Shown here: in pieces, positions 34,290 through 43,477 of the stretch | Layout of the letters: every line of letters starts with the position of its first letter | How positions within the stretch are numbered: the stretch's first letter is position 1 | Assembly (NCBI GenBank): GCA_002476495.1 | Contig: DLKL01000051.1 | Coordinates: 17,805-81,804 of the forward strand | Length of the DNA: 64,000 nt | Reading direction: 5' to 3' | From: Lachnospiraceae bacterium UBA7589 | GTDB taxonomy: Bacteria > Bacillota > Clostridia > Lachnospirales > Lachnospiraceae | Position numbers and translations under genes: made by a program | The notes under the pieces: model-generated | Seen by the model: only the letters and a program-made list of their open reading frames with translations | What the model was told of the DNA's origin: nothing | Database searches by the model: none

Positions 34290-34961
34290 ATGAGTAAAAA
34301 AGAAAAGGAAAATCAGAAGATAATAGAAGAAATTGGTGAAGATGCTGCGAATACAGCAGATAAGGATGCAAAAAAAAATTCAAAAGCAAATAAGAAAAAG
34401 AATAAAGAAAAATCACAAAGACCGGAGGATGTTAATATAGTTAAGGATTTGCTAAGCCTTATTATATATATTGGCATAGTGGTGCTTCTTTGTTATTTCA
34501 TAATTAATTATGTTGGATGCCGTTCAAGAGTAGATGGGTCATCCATGGAGCCAACCTTATCAGATGAGGATAGTCTTTGGGTTGATAAGCTTTCATATAC
34601 ATTTGGGAAACCTGAGCGCTTTGATGTTATTATTTTTGATTATGACGAGGATACAACCTATGTAAAGAGAGTAATCGGGCTTCCGGGTGAAACTGTGAGA
34701 ATTGATCAAAATGGAAATATATATATTAATGAAAAATTACTTAAGGAAGATTATGGCAGGGAACAGATTTTGCCATCCAACTTAGGAAGGGCAAGCCAGC
34801 CGGTTGTTCTTGGAGAGGGAGAATACTTTGTTCTTGGAGATAACAGAAACAATAGCTCTGATAGCCGTTGGCCTGATGTAGGCAACGTTAAGGAGGAGGA
34901 TATTGTAGGTAAAGTTGTTCTTAGAATATATCCATTTTCCAGCTTTGGAACAATAAAGTAA
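34290..34961 (+). CDS. lepB: Signal peptidase I (second copy)
   Basis: A 223-residue type I signal peptidase. It has a long, strongly charged cytoplasmic N-terminus (residues 1-47), one membrane span (about 52-73) and the catalytic domain with Ser in GSSMEPTLS, Lys in TYVKRVIGLPGE and the GDNRNNSSDSR box. It is clearly different from the copy at 32758, so this is an old duplication rather than a recent repeat. Two peptidases may share or divide substrates. AGGAGAAT precedes the ATG. Confidence 0.93.
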   Translation: MSKKEKENQKIIEEIGEDAANTADKDAKKNSKANKKKNKEKSQRPEDVNIVKDLLSLIIYIGIVVLLCYFIINYVGCRSRVDGSSMEPTLSDEDSLWVDKLSYTFGKPERFDVIIFDYDEDTTYVKRVIGLPGETVRIDQNGNIYINEKLLKEDYGREQILPSNLGRASQPVVLGEGEYFVLGDNRNNSSDSRWPDVGNVKEEDIVGKVVLRIYPFSSFGTIK

Positions 34962-34966
34962 TGTGT

Positions 34967-34993
34967 AGGGGATGCCATTTACAGGCATCCCCT
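34967..34993 (+). terminator. Hairpin between lepB and rnhB, weak terminator or attenuator
   Basis: AGGGGATGCC (34967-34976) and GGCATCCCCT (34984-34993) form a perfect 10-bp GC-rich stem with a 7-base loop. The tail GGTTTGATTT has only scattered T residues, so termination may be partial, lowering expression of the downstream genes. Confidence 0.6.
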
Positions 34994-35022
34994 GGTTTGA
35001 TTTCAGACAGGAGAAAAGCAAT

Positions 35023-35784
35023 ATGACAATTGGTGATATAAAAAATACATATAAGAATATTTCAGGTGAGGAGGAACTCTTAGCTTTTATCAGGGAATAT
35101 AAGGATGATACAAGAAACGGTGTTAAAAACCTGGTTAGTCAGTCACAAAAAAAGCTCGAGCAGCTTTACCGGGAGCAAAAGCGAAGCTATAATATGCTTT
35201 CCTTTGAGAGGAAGTACTATGATATGGGATATAAGCTTATATGTGGTATAGATGAAGTAGGAAGGGGTCCTCTTGCAGGTCCTGTGGTAGCTTGTGCGGT
35301 TATTCTTCCTAAGGATGAAACAATTCTATATCTGAATGATTCAAAGCAGGTATCACAAAGCAGGCGAGAGCAATTATATGATATAATTCTTGATAAATGT
35401 ATTGCCTGTGGCATTGGAGTTGTGTCTGAGAAACGAATTGATGAAATTAATATATTACAGGCGACTTATGAAGCAATGAGAATTGCTATTACCAATTTGA
35501 AGGTTAAGCCCGATATACTATTAAATGATGCAGTAAAAATTCCATTTGTTGAAATACATCAGGTACCTATTGTAAAGGGTGACACATTGTCCGCATCTAT
35601 TGCAGCAGCCAGCATTGTTGCCAAGGTTACAAGAGACAGAATTATGACTGAGTATGATAAGCTTTATCCGGGATATGATTTTTCAAGTAATATGGGATAT
35701 GGCTCACAAAAGCATATTGAGGGATTAAAAAGACTTGGCTGCTGCGAAATACATAGACAAAGTTTTATTACCAATATTATATAA
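35023..35784 (+). CDS. rnhB: Ribonuclease HII
   Basis: RNase HII cuts the RNA strand of RNA-DNA hybrids and removes single ribonucleotides from DNA. In the 253-residue protein the catalytic acids lie in CGIDEVGRGPLAGP (Asp and Glu), in LLNDAVKIP and in SIVAKVTRDR; LNDSKQVS replaces the usual LNDSKKLS. An N-terminal helical extension of about 65 residues is typical of Firmicutes. The ATG at 35023 follows ACAGGAGAAAAGCA; a longer in-frame reading would run through the hairpin upstream and is rejected. Confidence 0.93.
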   Translation: MTIGDIKNTYKNISGEEELLAFIREYKDDTRNGVKNLVSQSQKKLEQLYREQKRSYNMLSFERKYYDMGYKLICGIDEVGRGPLAGPVVACAVILPKDETILYLNDSKQVSQSRREQLYDIILDKCIACGIGVVSEKRIDEINILQATYEAMRIAITNLKVKPDILLNDAVKIPFVEIHQVPIVKGDTLSASIAAASIVAKVTRDRIMTEYDKLYPGYDFSSNMGYGSQKHIEGLKRLGCCEIHRQSFITNII

Positions 35785-35796
35785 GGTGGTATATTT

Positions 35797-37434
35797 ATGC
35801 ACATATCTGATACAGGCTACAATTTTAATACAGGTAACAATATTTTTGTAAATACCGGAGAGGTACCTGGGGATACTGCCGGGATTACCGGTTCAGGTGA
35901 TGAGGGAACTTGGATAAAAGATGCTGCTCCGGGACAGCTTTTTGCCGGTCAGATATTGGATATAACAAAGGATCAGGTAAGCATCTTATTGGAAAACAAT
36001 ATTAAAATGCAAGCCAGATTAGGTGAAAACGTTAATCTTAATATAGGCGACAGTATTGTATTTCAGGTTAAAGAAAATACAGGTGAAAGTATATTAATCA
36101 GACCCGTTAATAATTCTTTGGCTAAGGAAATGGACAGCACCGTATACAAGGTGCTGGAGCAAAATAATCTTGCCATGTCTGAAAAAAATTACCATGCTGT
36201 AAAAGCCTTAATGGATAATGGTATGCCTATTGATAAAGGCACTTTGGTAAAAATATTGAATCAGTCTTACAAGTTTCCTGATGCACCTATTAAAATGCTT
36301 GTGATAATGAACAAATATAATATACCGGTAAATAAGGAAAATATAAGCCAGCTTAAGGATTATATGGAAAATCAACATCAACTGACTAATAATATAACAA
36401 GACTGGAAAAAGATTTACTTTGTTTTGCCGAAACTGTTATGGCAGACATTGAAAATACCTGCATTGACAAATCTGAAATGAAAAAACAGGTTCTTGATTT
36501 TAACTTCCGAATTTTAAGTGCAATTTGTGATGAAAATGAATTGGAAAACATTTCTAAGGCCGGGGAAACAATACATAGTAATATAATAAATGAGGAGACA
36601 ATTGCACCTTTTGAAAGGCTTGATGTATCAAGGACAGATATCAGGCAGATATTTAATTTTTTACAAAGTGAAGGATTTGGCAAAGAGAATCTTGAAAAGG
36701 TTATAAATAAATCAGATTCTGCTCTAAGGCTTCTAAATAATATTAATTACTTTTTAAGCAATAATAAAGATATTGATATAGATGTAAGTAAGCTGTTTTC
36801 CCTGGATGGATACAAAAGAATATTAAGCCGGGGGATAAGGGATAAATTCTCACTGGAACCACAAAAGATGGAATCTCCTTTGGAGATAAACCATATGTAC
36901 CAAAGCCTTTATGAAAAGGCAGGAAAGATAATGGAAAGCTTTGGACATACAGGAGATTTTGGTGAAAATTTAAAGGATACAGCAAAGGGAGTGCAGGAAA
37001 GACTTGATTTTATTCAAAATCTAAATAGTATGTTTGGATATTCACAGATACCTGTAAAAATGTCATCTTCCGAAGTAAATTCAGAGCTTTTGGTATATAT
37101 TAATCAGGGAAAAATAAGGAAAGGAAAGGAAGATATAAGTGCCCTTTTACATCTGGATATGGAGCACCTTGGACCTACAGACGTACATGTAAGCCTTAAG
37201 GGTGGTATAGTAAGTACAAGATTTTACGTTGAGGATGAGGAAAGTGCGGTTATACTTACAAAATATATGAATATGCTGGAGCAGGCTGTTAAGGAGAAGG
37301 GATATATACTGTCAAACCAGGTTATTACAAGGCAACCGGAGCAGGAGAAAACCTCTGATAATATAATTATGAATATGTTAGGAACAGATTTGGAAAAAAG
37401 CATCAAGAGATATTCCTTTGATGTTAAAATGTAG
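35797..37434 (+). CDS. FliK-like (YlqG-type) hypothetical protein
   Basis: A 545-residue, mainly helical protein. The N-terminal part has a small beta-rich section (GQLFAGQILDITKDQVSILLENN, about 50-100). The C-terminal 110 residues (ISALLHLDMEHLGPTDVHVSLKGGIVSTRFYVED) resemble the C-terminal domain of flagellar hook-length control protein FliK. Between rnhB and a FlhB-like gene it occupies the place of B. subtilis ylqG. No signal peptide is seen. No flagellar structural genes are nearby, so the export partner is uncertain. The start follows ATAAGGTGGT, 12 bases after rnhB. Confidence 0.7.
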   Translation: MHISDTGYNFNTGNNIFVNTGEVPGDTAGITGSGDEGTWIKDAAPGQLFAGQILDITKDQVSILLENNIKMQARLGENVNLNIGDSIVFQVKENTGESILIRPVNNSLAKEMDSTVYKVLEQNNLAMSEKNYHAVKALMDNGMPIDKGTLVKILNQSYKFPDAPIKMLVIMNKYNIPVNKENISQLKDYMENQHQLTNNITRLEKDLLCFAETVMADIENTCIDKSEMKKQVLDFNFRILSAICDENELENISKAGETIHSNIINEETIAPFERLDVSRTDIRQIFNFLQSEGFGKENLEKVINKSDSALRLLNNINYFLSNNKDIDIDVSKLFSLDGYKRILSRGIRDKFSLEPQKMESPLEINHMYQSLYEKAGKIMESFGHTGDFGENLKDTAKGVQERLDFIQNLNSMFGYSQIPVKMSSSEVNSELLVYINQGKIRKGKEDISALLHLDMEHLGPTDVHVSLKGGIVSTRFYVEDEESAVILTKYMNMLEQAVKEKGYILSNQVITRQPEQEKTSDNIIMNMLGTDLEKSIKRYSFDVKM

Positions 37435-37442
37435 GTGATTGT

Positions 37443-37751
37443 ATGAGTGAATATGCATATAACAAAAAGAATACAGATGAAATTATTCCGAAAAAGAAAG
37501 CTGTTGCGTTGCTGTATGATCCGGAGAATCAGGCACCTCAGGTAGTTGCATCCGGGCAGGGAGCCCTGGCAGAAAGGATAATTGATAAAGCCAGGGAAAG
37601 TGAGGTTCCCTTATACAAGGATACCAATTTGACAGAAACCCTGTTAAAGCTGGATATCGGAGATTGTATTCCTCCGGAGCTTTATGGAGTTGTAGCTGAA
37701 ATACTTGTATATGTAGACAGAATGGATAAAATTAGAGCAAAAATAAGATAA
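37443..37751 (+). CDS. FlhB C-terminal domain-like protein (YlqH type)
   Basis: A 102-residue protein equal to the cytoplasmic C-terminal domain of FlhB/EscU type III export switch proteins, without the membrane domain. Real FlhB self-cleaves at NPTH; here the matching stretch reads AVALLYDPENQAPQVVASGQG, so the cleavage motif is missing and the protein is unlikely to switch by that route. It lies 9 bases after the FliK-like gene, as in the ylqG-ylqH pair of Bacillus. The pair may be a remnant or a repurposed partner of the export machine. Confidence 0.82.
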   Translation: MSEYAYNKKNTDEIIPKKKAVALLYDPENQAPQVVASGQGALAERIIDKARESEVPLYKDTNLTETLLKLDIGDCIPPELYGVVAEILVYVDRMDKIRAKIR

Positions 37752-37766
37752 AACAGAAAGTTGCAT

Positions 37767-38123
37767 ATGAATAATCGGGAAACAGGTAAAAATAAAGAAA
37801 AACTGGCAGAAGAATATTTGAAAAAACAGGGATATTTTATAATTAGCAAAAATTACAGAGTAAGACAGGGTGAAATCGACATAGTTGCCAGGGAAGGAGA
37901 GCAGATAATTTTTGTGGAGGTAAAGTACAGAAGCAAAGCTTCATGTGGAAATCCCCTGGAGGCCGTGGGAATAAAAAAACAAAAGCAGATTTCAAGAGTG
38001 GCTTTATTTTACCTGTATCAAAACAAAATATCCATAGATAATACTCCAATAAGATTTGATGTAATCGGAATTCTTGGAGATGAAATAGTACATATTAAAA
38101 ATGCGTTTGATTATATAGGATAG
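37767..38123 (+). CDS. YraN family protein (UPF0102)
   Basis: A 118-residue member of the YraN/UPF0102 family, which has a restriction-endonuclease-like fold. The core motif is visible as GEIDIVAREGEQIIFVEVKYR, giving the typical D and ExK residues, together with an N-terminal GKNKEKLAEEYLKKQGY helix. Members commonly follow rnhB in bacteria and may process DNA or recombination intermediates, but the role is not established. ATG 37767 is preferred over TTG 37761. Confidence 0.9.
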   Translation: MNNRETGKNKEKLAEEYLKKQGYFIISKNYRVRQGEIDIVAREGEQIIFVEVKYRSKASCGNPLEAVGIKKQKQISRVALFYLYQNKISIDNTPIRFDVIGILGDEIVHIKNAFDYIG

Positions 38124-38128
38124 GAATT

Positions 38129-39070
38129 ATGAGAAAGATATTTACATTTACTCCTGATGAGGGAAGTCTTTTAAAGGAATATGAGGATAAAATTAAATAT
38201 ATCAATGGCTATGATATTAATAATCGTTCTACCACAACAGATTTTGTTGCCATAGATAGTAATGTAGGAAAAACTGTGCCTGTAATAAAATACAGAATAT
38301 TTGACGGCTGTGATGACATTGTCCATGGTTTTTCTACCAGACTTGGTGGGGTAAGCAGGGACTGTCTTTCCACCATGAATCTTAGCTTTTCCAGAGGTGA
38401 CAGCAGGAAAAATGTGATTGAAAATCATATACGTTTTGCAAGAGCTGTGGGTTATGATTATAAAAGTCTGGTTTTTTCGGATCAGGTACATAAGGATAAA
38501 ATCTATATGGTTACCAAAAAGGATATGGGAAAAGGTATTGTCAGAGAAAGTGACATTAAGGGTATAGACGGACTGGTTACTAATGTTCCGGAAATTCCTC
38601 TTATGACATTTTATGCCGATTGTGTGCCATTGTACTTTTTTGACCCTGTCAAAAGGGTGGTTGGTATGGCACATTCCGGCTGGAGAGGAACTGTGGAAAA
38701 GATTGGTGCAAAAATGATAGATTTCATGAAAAAGAATTACGATTCGGATCCAAAGGATGTCTTATGTGCTATAGGACCATCAATATGTAAAGATTGTTAT
38801 GAAGTAGGCAGTGATGTTGCAGAGGAATTTGAAAGAGCTTTCAGTGCAAATGAGTACAATTCCATAATTTACAAAAAGGATAATGGAAAATACCGGCTCG
38901 ATTTGCAAAAAGCCTGCGTTTATAACCTTATAAATTCCGGCATACAGGAAAGTAATATCGGATTGCCGGATATGTGTACCTGCTGTAACAGCAACGTACT
39001 TTTTTCTCACAGAGCAACCCGGGGCAGGAGAGGGAATCTTGCAGGGGTTATAATGCTTAAAAAGGCGTAG
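38129..39070 (+). CDS. pgeF: Peptidoglycan editing factor PgeF (YfiH/laccase-domain family)
   Basis: A 313-residue Cu-oxidase_4/YfiH-family protein. PgeF of E. coli removes mis-inserted residues (L-Ser in place of L-Ala) from muropeptide precursors; other members have been reported as purine-processing or polyphenol oxidase enzymes. The metal and catalytic residues lie in FYADCVPLYFFD (Cys), MAHSGWRGTVEKIG (His) and GPSICKDCYEVG, with VHGFSTRLGGVS and FSDQVHKDKIY blocks upstream. An N-terminal extension of about 50 residues is longer than in E. coli. Starts 5 bases after yraN. Confidence 0.87.
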   Translation: MRKIFTFTPDEGSLLKEYEDKIKYINGYDINNRSTTTDFVAIDSNVGKTVPVIKYRIFDGCDDIVHGFSTRLGGVSRDCLSTMNLSFSRGDSRKNVIENHIRFARAVGYDYKSLVFSDQVHKDKIYMVTKKDMGKGIVRESDIKGIDGLVTNVPEIPLMTFYADCVPLYFFDPVKRVVGMAHSGWRGTVEKIGAKMIDFMKKNYDSDPKDVLCAIGPSICKDCYEVGSDVAEEFERAFSANEYNSIIYKKDNGKYRLDLQKACVYNLINSGIQESNIGLPDMCTCCNSNVLFSHRATRGRRGNLAGVIMLKKA

Positions 39071-39104
39071 GACTTATTATTAATAGGAAACAGGAAAGAG
39101 TATT

Positions 39105-40445
39105 ATGAAGAAGCATATTATTAACGACGTTGTTAATGGAAGTATAGGAGATGAGCTTGAGATTGAAGCCGGCGATGCTCTTATATCTATCAATGATAAG
39201 GAAATAAAGGATATATTTGATTATCAATATCTGGTTGAGGATGAATATCTGGAAATTCTTATAGAAAAAAAAGACGGAGAGGAATGGCTCTTAGAGGTTG
39301 AAAAGGATCCTGATGAGGATTTGGGACTGATTTTCGGGGAATCCCTTATGGATAGTTATAGAAACTGCCACAACAAATGCGTTTTTTGCTTTATTGACCA
39401 GAATCCACCGGGAATGAGAGAAACAATATATTTTAAGGACGATGATACAAGGCTGTCCTTTTTACAGGGAAATTATGTGTCTCTGACTAATCTTAAGGAA
39501 GAGGATATTCAAAGAATTATAGAATATAAGCTGGCACCAATTAATATTTCTGTCCATACAACTAATCCCGAATTACGATGCAGCATGTTAAATAACAGAT
39601 TTGCCGGAAGGGTTTTGAAATATATGGACATGCTGTATAAGGCTGATATTCCCATGAATGCCCAGATAGTTCTCTGTAAGGGATTAAATGATGGAAAAGA
39701 GCTTGAAAAAACCTTAAATGATTTGCTTGGTTATGCCCCGGCATTAAGAAGTGTTACCATTGTCCCGGTAGGACTCAGCAAATACCGGGAGAAGCTTTAT
39801 CCGCTGGAAAGCTTCAATAAGAACGATGCTATTAATTTAGTGAAGCAGGTACACAGATTTCAAGACATTGCCATGGAAAAGCTTGGATGTCATTTTGTAC
39901 ATGCCAGTGATGAATGGTATATTAATTCCGGTATACCTATTCCAAGACCGGAAATATATGATGGCTTTAACCAACTGGAAAATGGAGTTGGAATGGTAAG
40001 ACTTATGCTTATGGAAATGGAAAAATCCATAGATGAATACCTGAGAGATCACAATAATGAGATGTACATGGAAGATAAAACAGTATCTGTTGTTTGTGGG
40101 ACACTGGTATATGAATATATGTGCAATGCGGTAAAAATGTTTTCCAGGGTAGCTCCTAATGTGCGATTTAACGTGTATCCGATTGTTAATAATTTTTTCG
40201 GAGAAAAAATAACAGTCACCGGTCTGTTAACCGGAGGCGATATAGTTGATCAGATAAAGGATAAGGAACTGGGGGATATGGTATTTATATCCGATAATTG
40301 TCTCAAGGCGGATGAAGATATTTTTTTGGACGATATGACCTTAAATGATTTTCAAAGTGCTTTACAAGTTCCGGTGATTATTGTACAATCAAGCGGTATG
40401 GATTTTTTGACCAGTATTATTGAAACGGAGAATAGAAATGAGTAA
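39105..40445 (+). CDS. Radical-SAM DUF512-family protein with PDZ-like N-terminus
   Basis: A 446-residue protein with a PDZ-like domain (about 1-70, GDALISINDKEIKDIFDYQYL), a radical-SAM-like CxxxCxxC cluster motif (CHNKCVFC, about 87-94) with FCFIDQNPPGMR, and the DUF512 region in the C-terminal half. The family is widespread in anaerobic Firmicutes and almost always lies next to der, as here; its function is not known. It overlaps der by 8 bases, implying coupled translation. A role in ribosome or cofactor maturation is only guesswork. Confidence 0.88.
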   Translation: MKKHIINDVVNGSIGDELEIEAGDALISINDKEIKDIFDYQYLVEDEYLEILIEKKDGEEWLLEVEKDPDEDLGLIFGESLMDSYRNCHNKCVFCFIDQNPPGMRETIYFKDDDTRLSFLQGNYVSLTNLKEEDIQRIIEYKLAPINISVHTTNPELRCSMLNNRFAGRVLKYMDMLYKADIPMNAQIVLCKGLNDGKELEKTLNDLLGYAPALRSVTIVPVGLSKYREKLYPLESFNKNDAINLVKQVHRFQDIAMEKLGCHFVHASDEWYINSGIPIPRPEIYDGFNQLENGVGMVRLMLMEMEKSIDEYLRDHNNEMYMEDKTVSVVCGTLVYEYMCNAVKMFSRVAPNVRFNVYPIVNNFFGEKITVTGLLTGGDIVDQIKDKELGDMVFISDNCLKADEDIFLDDMTLNDFQSALQVPVIIVQSSGMDFLTSIIETENRNE

Positions 40446-41760
40446 ACCTGTTGTGGCAATTGTTGGAAGACCGAATGTTGGTAAATCAACTTTATTTAAT
40501 GCTCTTGCCGGCGATAAGATATCTATTGTTCAGGATACACCTGGTGTAACAAGGGATAGAATATATGCTGATGTTTCCTGGCTGAATTATAATTTTACAA
40601 TAGTAGATACAGGTGGAATTGAGCCTGAATCAAGTGATATAATATTAAAAAGTATGAGGGAACAGGCAGAAATTGCCATTGCAACCGCAGACGTAATAAT
40701 GTTTATTACAGACGTAAGGCAGGGACTGGTGGATGCAGACGGTAAGGTTGCAGATATGCTCAGACGTTCGGGAAAGCCTATTGTACTTGTAGTAAACAAG
40801 GTTGACAATTTTGAAAAATTCATGCCGGATGTATATGAGTTTTATAACCTGGGCCTCAATGATCCAATGCCTGTTTCGGCAGCATCCCAGTTGGGAATAG
40901 GTGATATGCTGGATGAGGTAGTAAAGTATTTTCCCGAATCTACCATTGATGATGCAGAGGATGAAAGACCCAGAATTGCCATAATTGGTAAACCTAATGT
41001 AGGTAAATCTTCCATAATTAATAAGCTTCTGGGAGAGGACAGGGTTATAGTATCAGATATAGCAGGAACCACAAGGGATGCTGTTGATACAGTTATAAAG
41101 AGAAATGGGACAGAGTACGTTTTTATTGATACGGCAGGCCTCAGACGAAAAAGCAGAATAAAAGAAGAAATTGAAAGGTATAGTATTATCAGGACTGTTT
41201 CTGCTGTGGAAAGATGTAACGTAGCTGTGCTTGTGATAGATGCTGCAGAAGGTATAACTGAACAGGATACAAAAATTGCCGGAATTGCCCATGAGCGAGG
41301 CAAGGGCATGATTATAATAGTAAATAAATGGGATATGGTAGAAAAGAATGACAAAACCATGTACAGGTTTACCGAGGATATAAGACAGAAGCTTTCTTAT
41401 ATGCCATATGCCCAGCTTTTATTTGTGTCTGCAAAAACAGGACAAAGGCTGCCCAAGCTTTTTGATACTATTGACGTGGTTATTCAGAATCATTCCCTAA
41501 GAATTGCAACGGGAGTGTTAAATGAAATTATGGCAGAGGCTGTAGCTCTTAACCAGCCACCGTCAGATAAGGGAAAAAGATTAAAGCTTTATTATATTAC
41601 CCAGGTTTCTGTAAAGCCCCCAACCTTTGTTATATTTGTAAATGATAAGGAGCTTATGCATTTTTCTTATACAAGATATATTGAAAATAAGATTCGGGAG
41701 GCTTTTGGATTTACCGGTACTCCTCTCAAATTTATTATCAGGGAGAGAAAAGAATCATAA
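40438..41760 (+). CDS. der: Ribosome-associated GTPase Der (EngA)
   Basis: Der is an essential tandem GTPase for 50S assembly. The 440-residue protein shows two complete G domains: first GRPNVGKSTLFN (near 9), DTPG, NKVD; second GKPNVGKSSIIN (near 183), DTAG, NKWD; then a C-terminal KH-like domain. ATG 40438 is chosen because ACGGAG lies 8 bases upstream and MSKPVVAIVGRPNVGK is the typical N-terminus. Its start overlaps the previous gene and its stop overlaps plsY as TAATG. Confidence 0.96.
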   Translation: MSKPVVAIVGRPNVGKSTLFNALAGDKISIVQDTPGVTRDRIYADVSWLNYNFTIVDTGGIEPESSDIILKSMREQAEIAIATADVIMFITDVRQGLVDADGKVADMLRRSGKPIVLVVNKVDNFEKFMPDVYEFYNLGLNDPMPVSAASQLGIGDMLDEVVKYFPESTIDDAEDERPRIAIIGKPNVGKSSIINKLLGEDRVIVSDIAGTTRDAVDTVIKRNGTEYVFIDTAGLRRKSRIKEEIERYSIIRTVSAVERCNVAVLVIDAAEGITEQDTKIAGIAHERGKGMIIIVNKWDMVEKNDKTMYRFTEDIRQKLSYMPYAQLLFVSAKTGQRLPKLFDTIDVVIQNHSLRIATGVLNEIMAEAVALNQPPSDKGKRLKLYYITQVSVKPPTFVIFVNDKELMHFSYTRYIENKIREAFGFTGTPLKFIIRERKES

Positions 41761-42425
41761 TGTTATATAGATTTTTATGCCTTTTAGGCGGATATTGTTT
41801 TGGGATGATTCAGACATCATATATTTACGGAAAATTACACGGAATTGATATAAGGGAGCATGGCAGTGGTAACGCAGGTACTACCAATGCTTTGCGTGTT
41901 CTTGGGAAAAAAGCGGGAGCTGTGGTTTTTTTTGGAGATCTGATTAAAGGCTTTGCAGCAACACTTATTACCAGGCTGATATTTAATCACATCGATCCTT
42001 CCAATGTATATATGTATATTGCATATTCAGGGCTTGGAACTGTCCTTGGCCATAATTTTCCTTTTTATCTTAAATTCAGGGGTGGAAAGGGAATTGCTGC
42101 TACCGGCGGAGTTATTCTGGGCTTTTTGGATCCGGTATTGATTATAACCGCAGCCATTGTTTTTTTTGGACTTTGCCTGATTACCAGATATGTATCAGTT
42201 GCCTCCATATGTCTTGTGACATTTTTTGCATTGGAGTACATAGTATTTGCTCTTATGGGAAGATATCCTTTTGAGATGGACAATAATATTTCACACAATT
42301 GTATGATAGAAAGTGTTATAATAGTAACCATTATGGCATTGATGGGAATTATAAGACACAGAGCCAACATAAAGAGACTGATTAATCATGAAGAAAACAA
42401 GCTGGGTGTGAAAAAAACATCTTAA
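41760..42425 (+). CDS. plsY: Acyl-phosphate:glycerol-3-phosphate acyltransferase
   Basis: PlsY transfers an acyl group from acyl phosphate to glycerol 3-phosphate, the first step of phospholipid synthesis in Gram-positives. The 221-residue membrane protein has about five spans and the three family motifs: GSGNAGTTNALR (about 37-48), HNFPFYLKFRGGKGIAA (about 98-114) and a third near the C-terminal spans. Its start overlaps the der stop. Next to it, gpsA makes its substrate glycerol 3-phosphate. Confidence 0.95.
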   Translation: MLYRFLCLLGGYCFGMIQTSYIYGKLHGIDIREHGSGNAGTTNALRVLGKKAGAVVFFGDLIKGFAATLITRLIFNHIDPSNVYMYIAYSGLGTVLGHNFPFYLKFRGGKGIAATGGVILGFLDPVLIITAAIVFFGLCLITRYVSVASICLVTFFALEYIVFALMGRYPFEMDNNISHNCMIESVIIVTIMALMGIIRHRANIKRLINHEENKLGVKKTS

Positions 42426-42448
42426 ATATTGAGTAACAGGAGGTATAT

Positions 42449-43456
42449 ATGAATATAGGAATTTTAGGTGCCGGAAGCTGGGGTATTGCTCTGACAGACC
42501 TTCTTTCCGTAAATAACCATAAGCTTACCGTATGGTCTGTAGATAAAAATGAGATTGATATGTTAAAGCAGTACAGAGAACATAAAACTAAGCTTCCCGG
42601 AGTTATTTTAAAGGAGGATGTTGAGTTTACGACAAATCCCCGGGTTGCAGTGGAAAATATGGATATGCTGGTGATGGTTGTTCCCTCGCCATACATACGG
42701 AGTACATCCAAGACTATTGCTCCTTATGTAAAAAAGAATCAGCTTATTGTTAATGTGTCCAAGGGGATAGAAGAAAATACCCTCATGACCCTTACTGATA
42801 TAATAAGTGAAGAAATACCATGTGCCAGAGTAGGTGTGTTGTCCGGACCAAGTCATGCTGAGGAGGTTGGAAAGCACCTTCCTACAACAGTTGTAGCAGG
42901 AGCCTATAAAAAGGAAATAGCAACCCTTATACAGGATACATTCATGACAGATTATTTCAGGGTTTATACAAGCCCTGATGTTATAGGAATAGAGCTTGGA
43001 GGTGCCTTGAAAAATGTTATTGCACTTGCTGCGGGAATTGCGGATGGCCTTGGATGCGGTGATAATACAAAGGCAGCGCTTATCACAAGAGGAATTGCAG
43101 AAATAACCAGATTGGGTGTGGCTATGGGTGGAAAAGTTGAAACCTTTGCAGGCCTTTCGGGAATAGGAGATTTAATTGTGACCTGTGCATCAAAGCATAG
43201 CCGTAACAGAAATGCCGGCTTTCTTATCGGACAGGGTAAAACATATAAGGAAGCAATGGCAGAGGTAAAGATGGTTGTTGAGGGAGTTTATTCTGCCAAG
43301 GCTGCTATGGCACTTAGCGAAGAATATCATATAGAAATGCCAATAGTGAAATGCGTTAATATGATGCTTTTTGAAAATCTTCCGGCTATAGAGGCTATGA
43401 GGATACTTCTGGGAAGAGATAAAACTAAAGAAGTGGAAACATTATCATGGAATTAG
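42449..43456 (+). CDS. gpsA: NAD(P)H-dependent glycerol-3-phosphate dehydrogenase
   Basis: GpsA reduces dihydroxyacetone phosphate to glycerol 3-phosphate for lipid synthesis. In the 335-residue protein the N-terminal dinucleotide motif GAGSWGIAL (about 6-14), the SKGIE block, GPSHAEEV and the catalytic Lys in ELGGALKNVIALAAG are all present. ACAGGAGGTATAT precedes the ATG. It follows plsY by 23 bases, a standard der-plsY-gpsA order. Confidence 0.96.
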   Translation: MNIGILGAGSWGIALTDLLSVNNHKLTVWSVDKNEIDMLKQYREHKTKLPGVILKEDVEFTTNPRVAVENMDMLVMVVPSPYIRSTSKTIAPYVKKNQLIVNVSKGIEENTLMTLTDIISEEIPCARVGVLSGPSHAEEVGKHLPTTVVAGAYKKEIATLIQDTFMTDYFRVYTSPDVIGIELGGALKNVIALAAGIADGLGCGDNTKAALITRGIAEITRLGVAMGGKVETFAGLSGIGDLIVTCASKHSRNRNAGFLIGQGKTYKEAMAEVKMVVEGVYSAKAAMALSEEYHIEMPIVKCVNMMLFENLPAIEAMRILLGRDKTKEVETLSWN

Positions 43457-43477
43457 TGTAGAAGGGTGAGAGCTGCA

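Noticed and set aside
38171..38674. A 167-codon reverse frame opposite pgeF
   Set aside because: It is antisense to a recognised gene and lacks a start site or motif.
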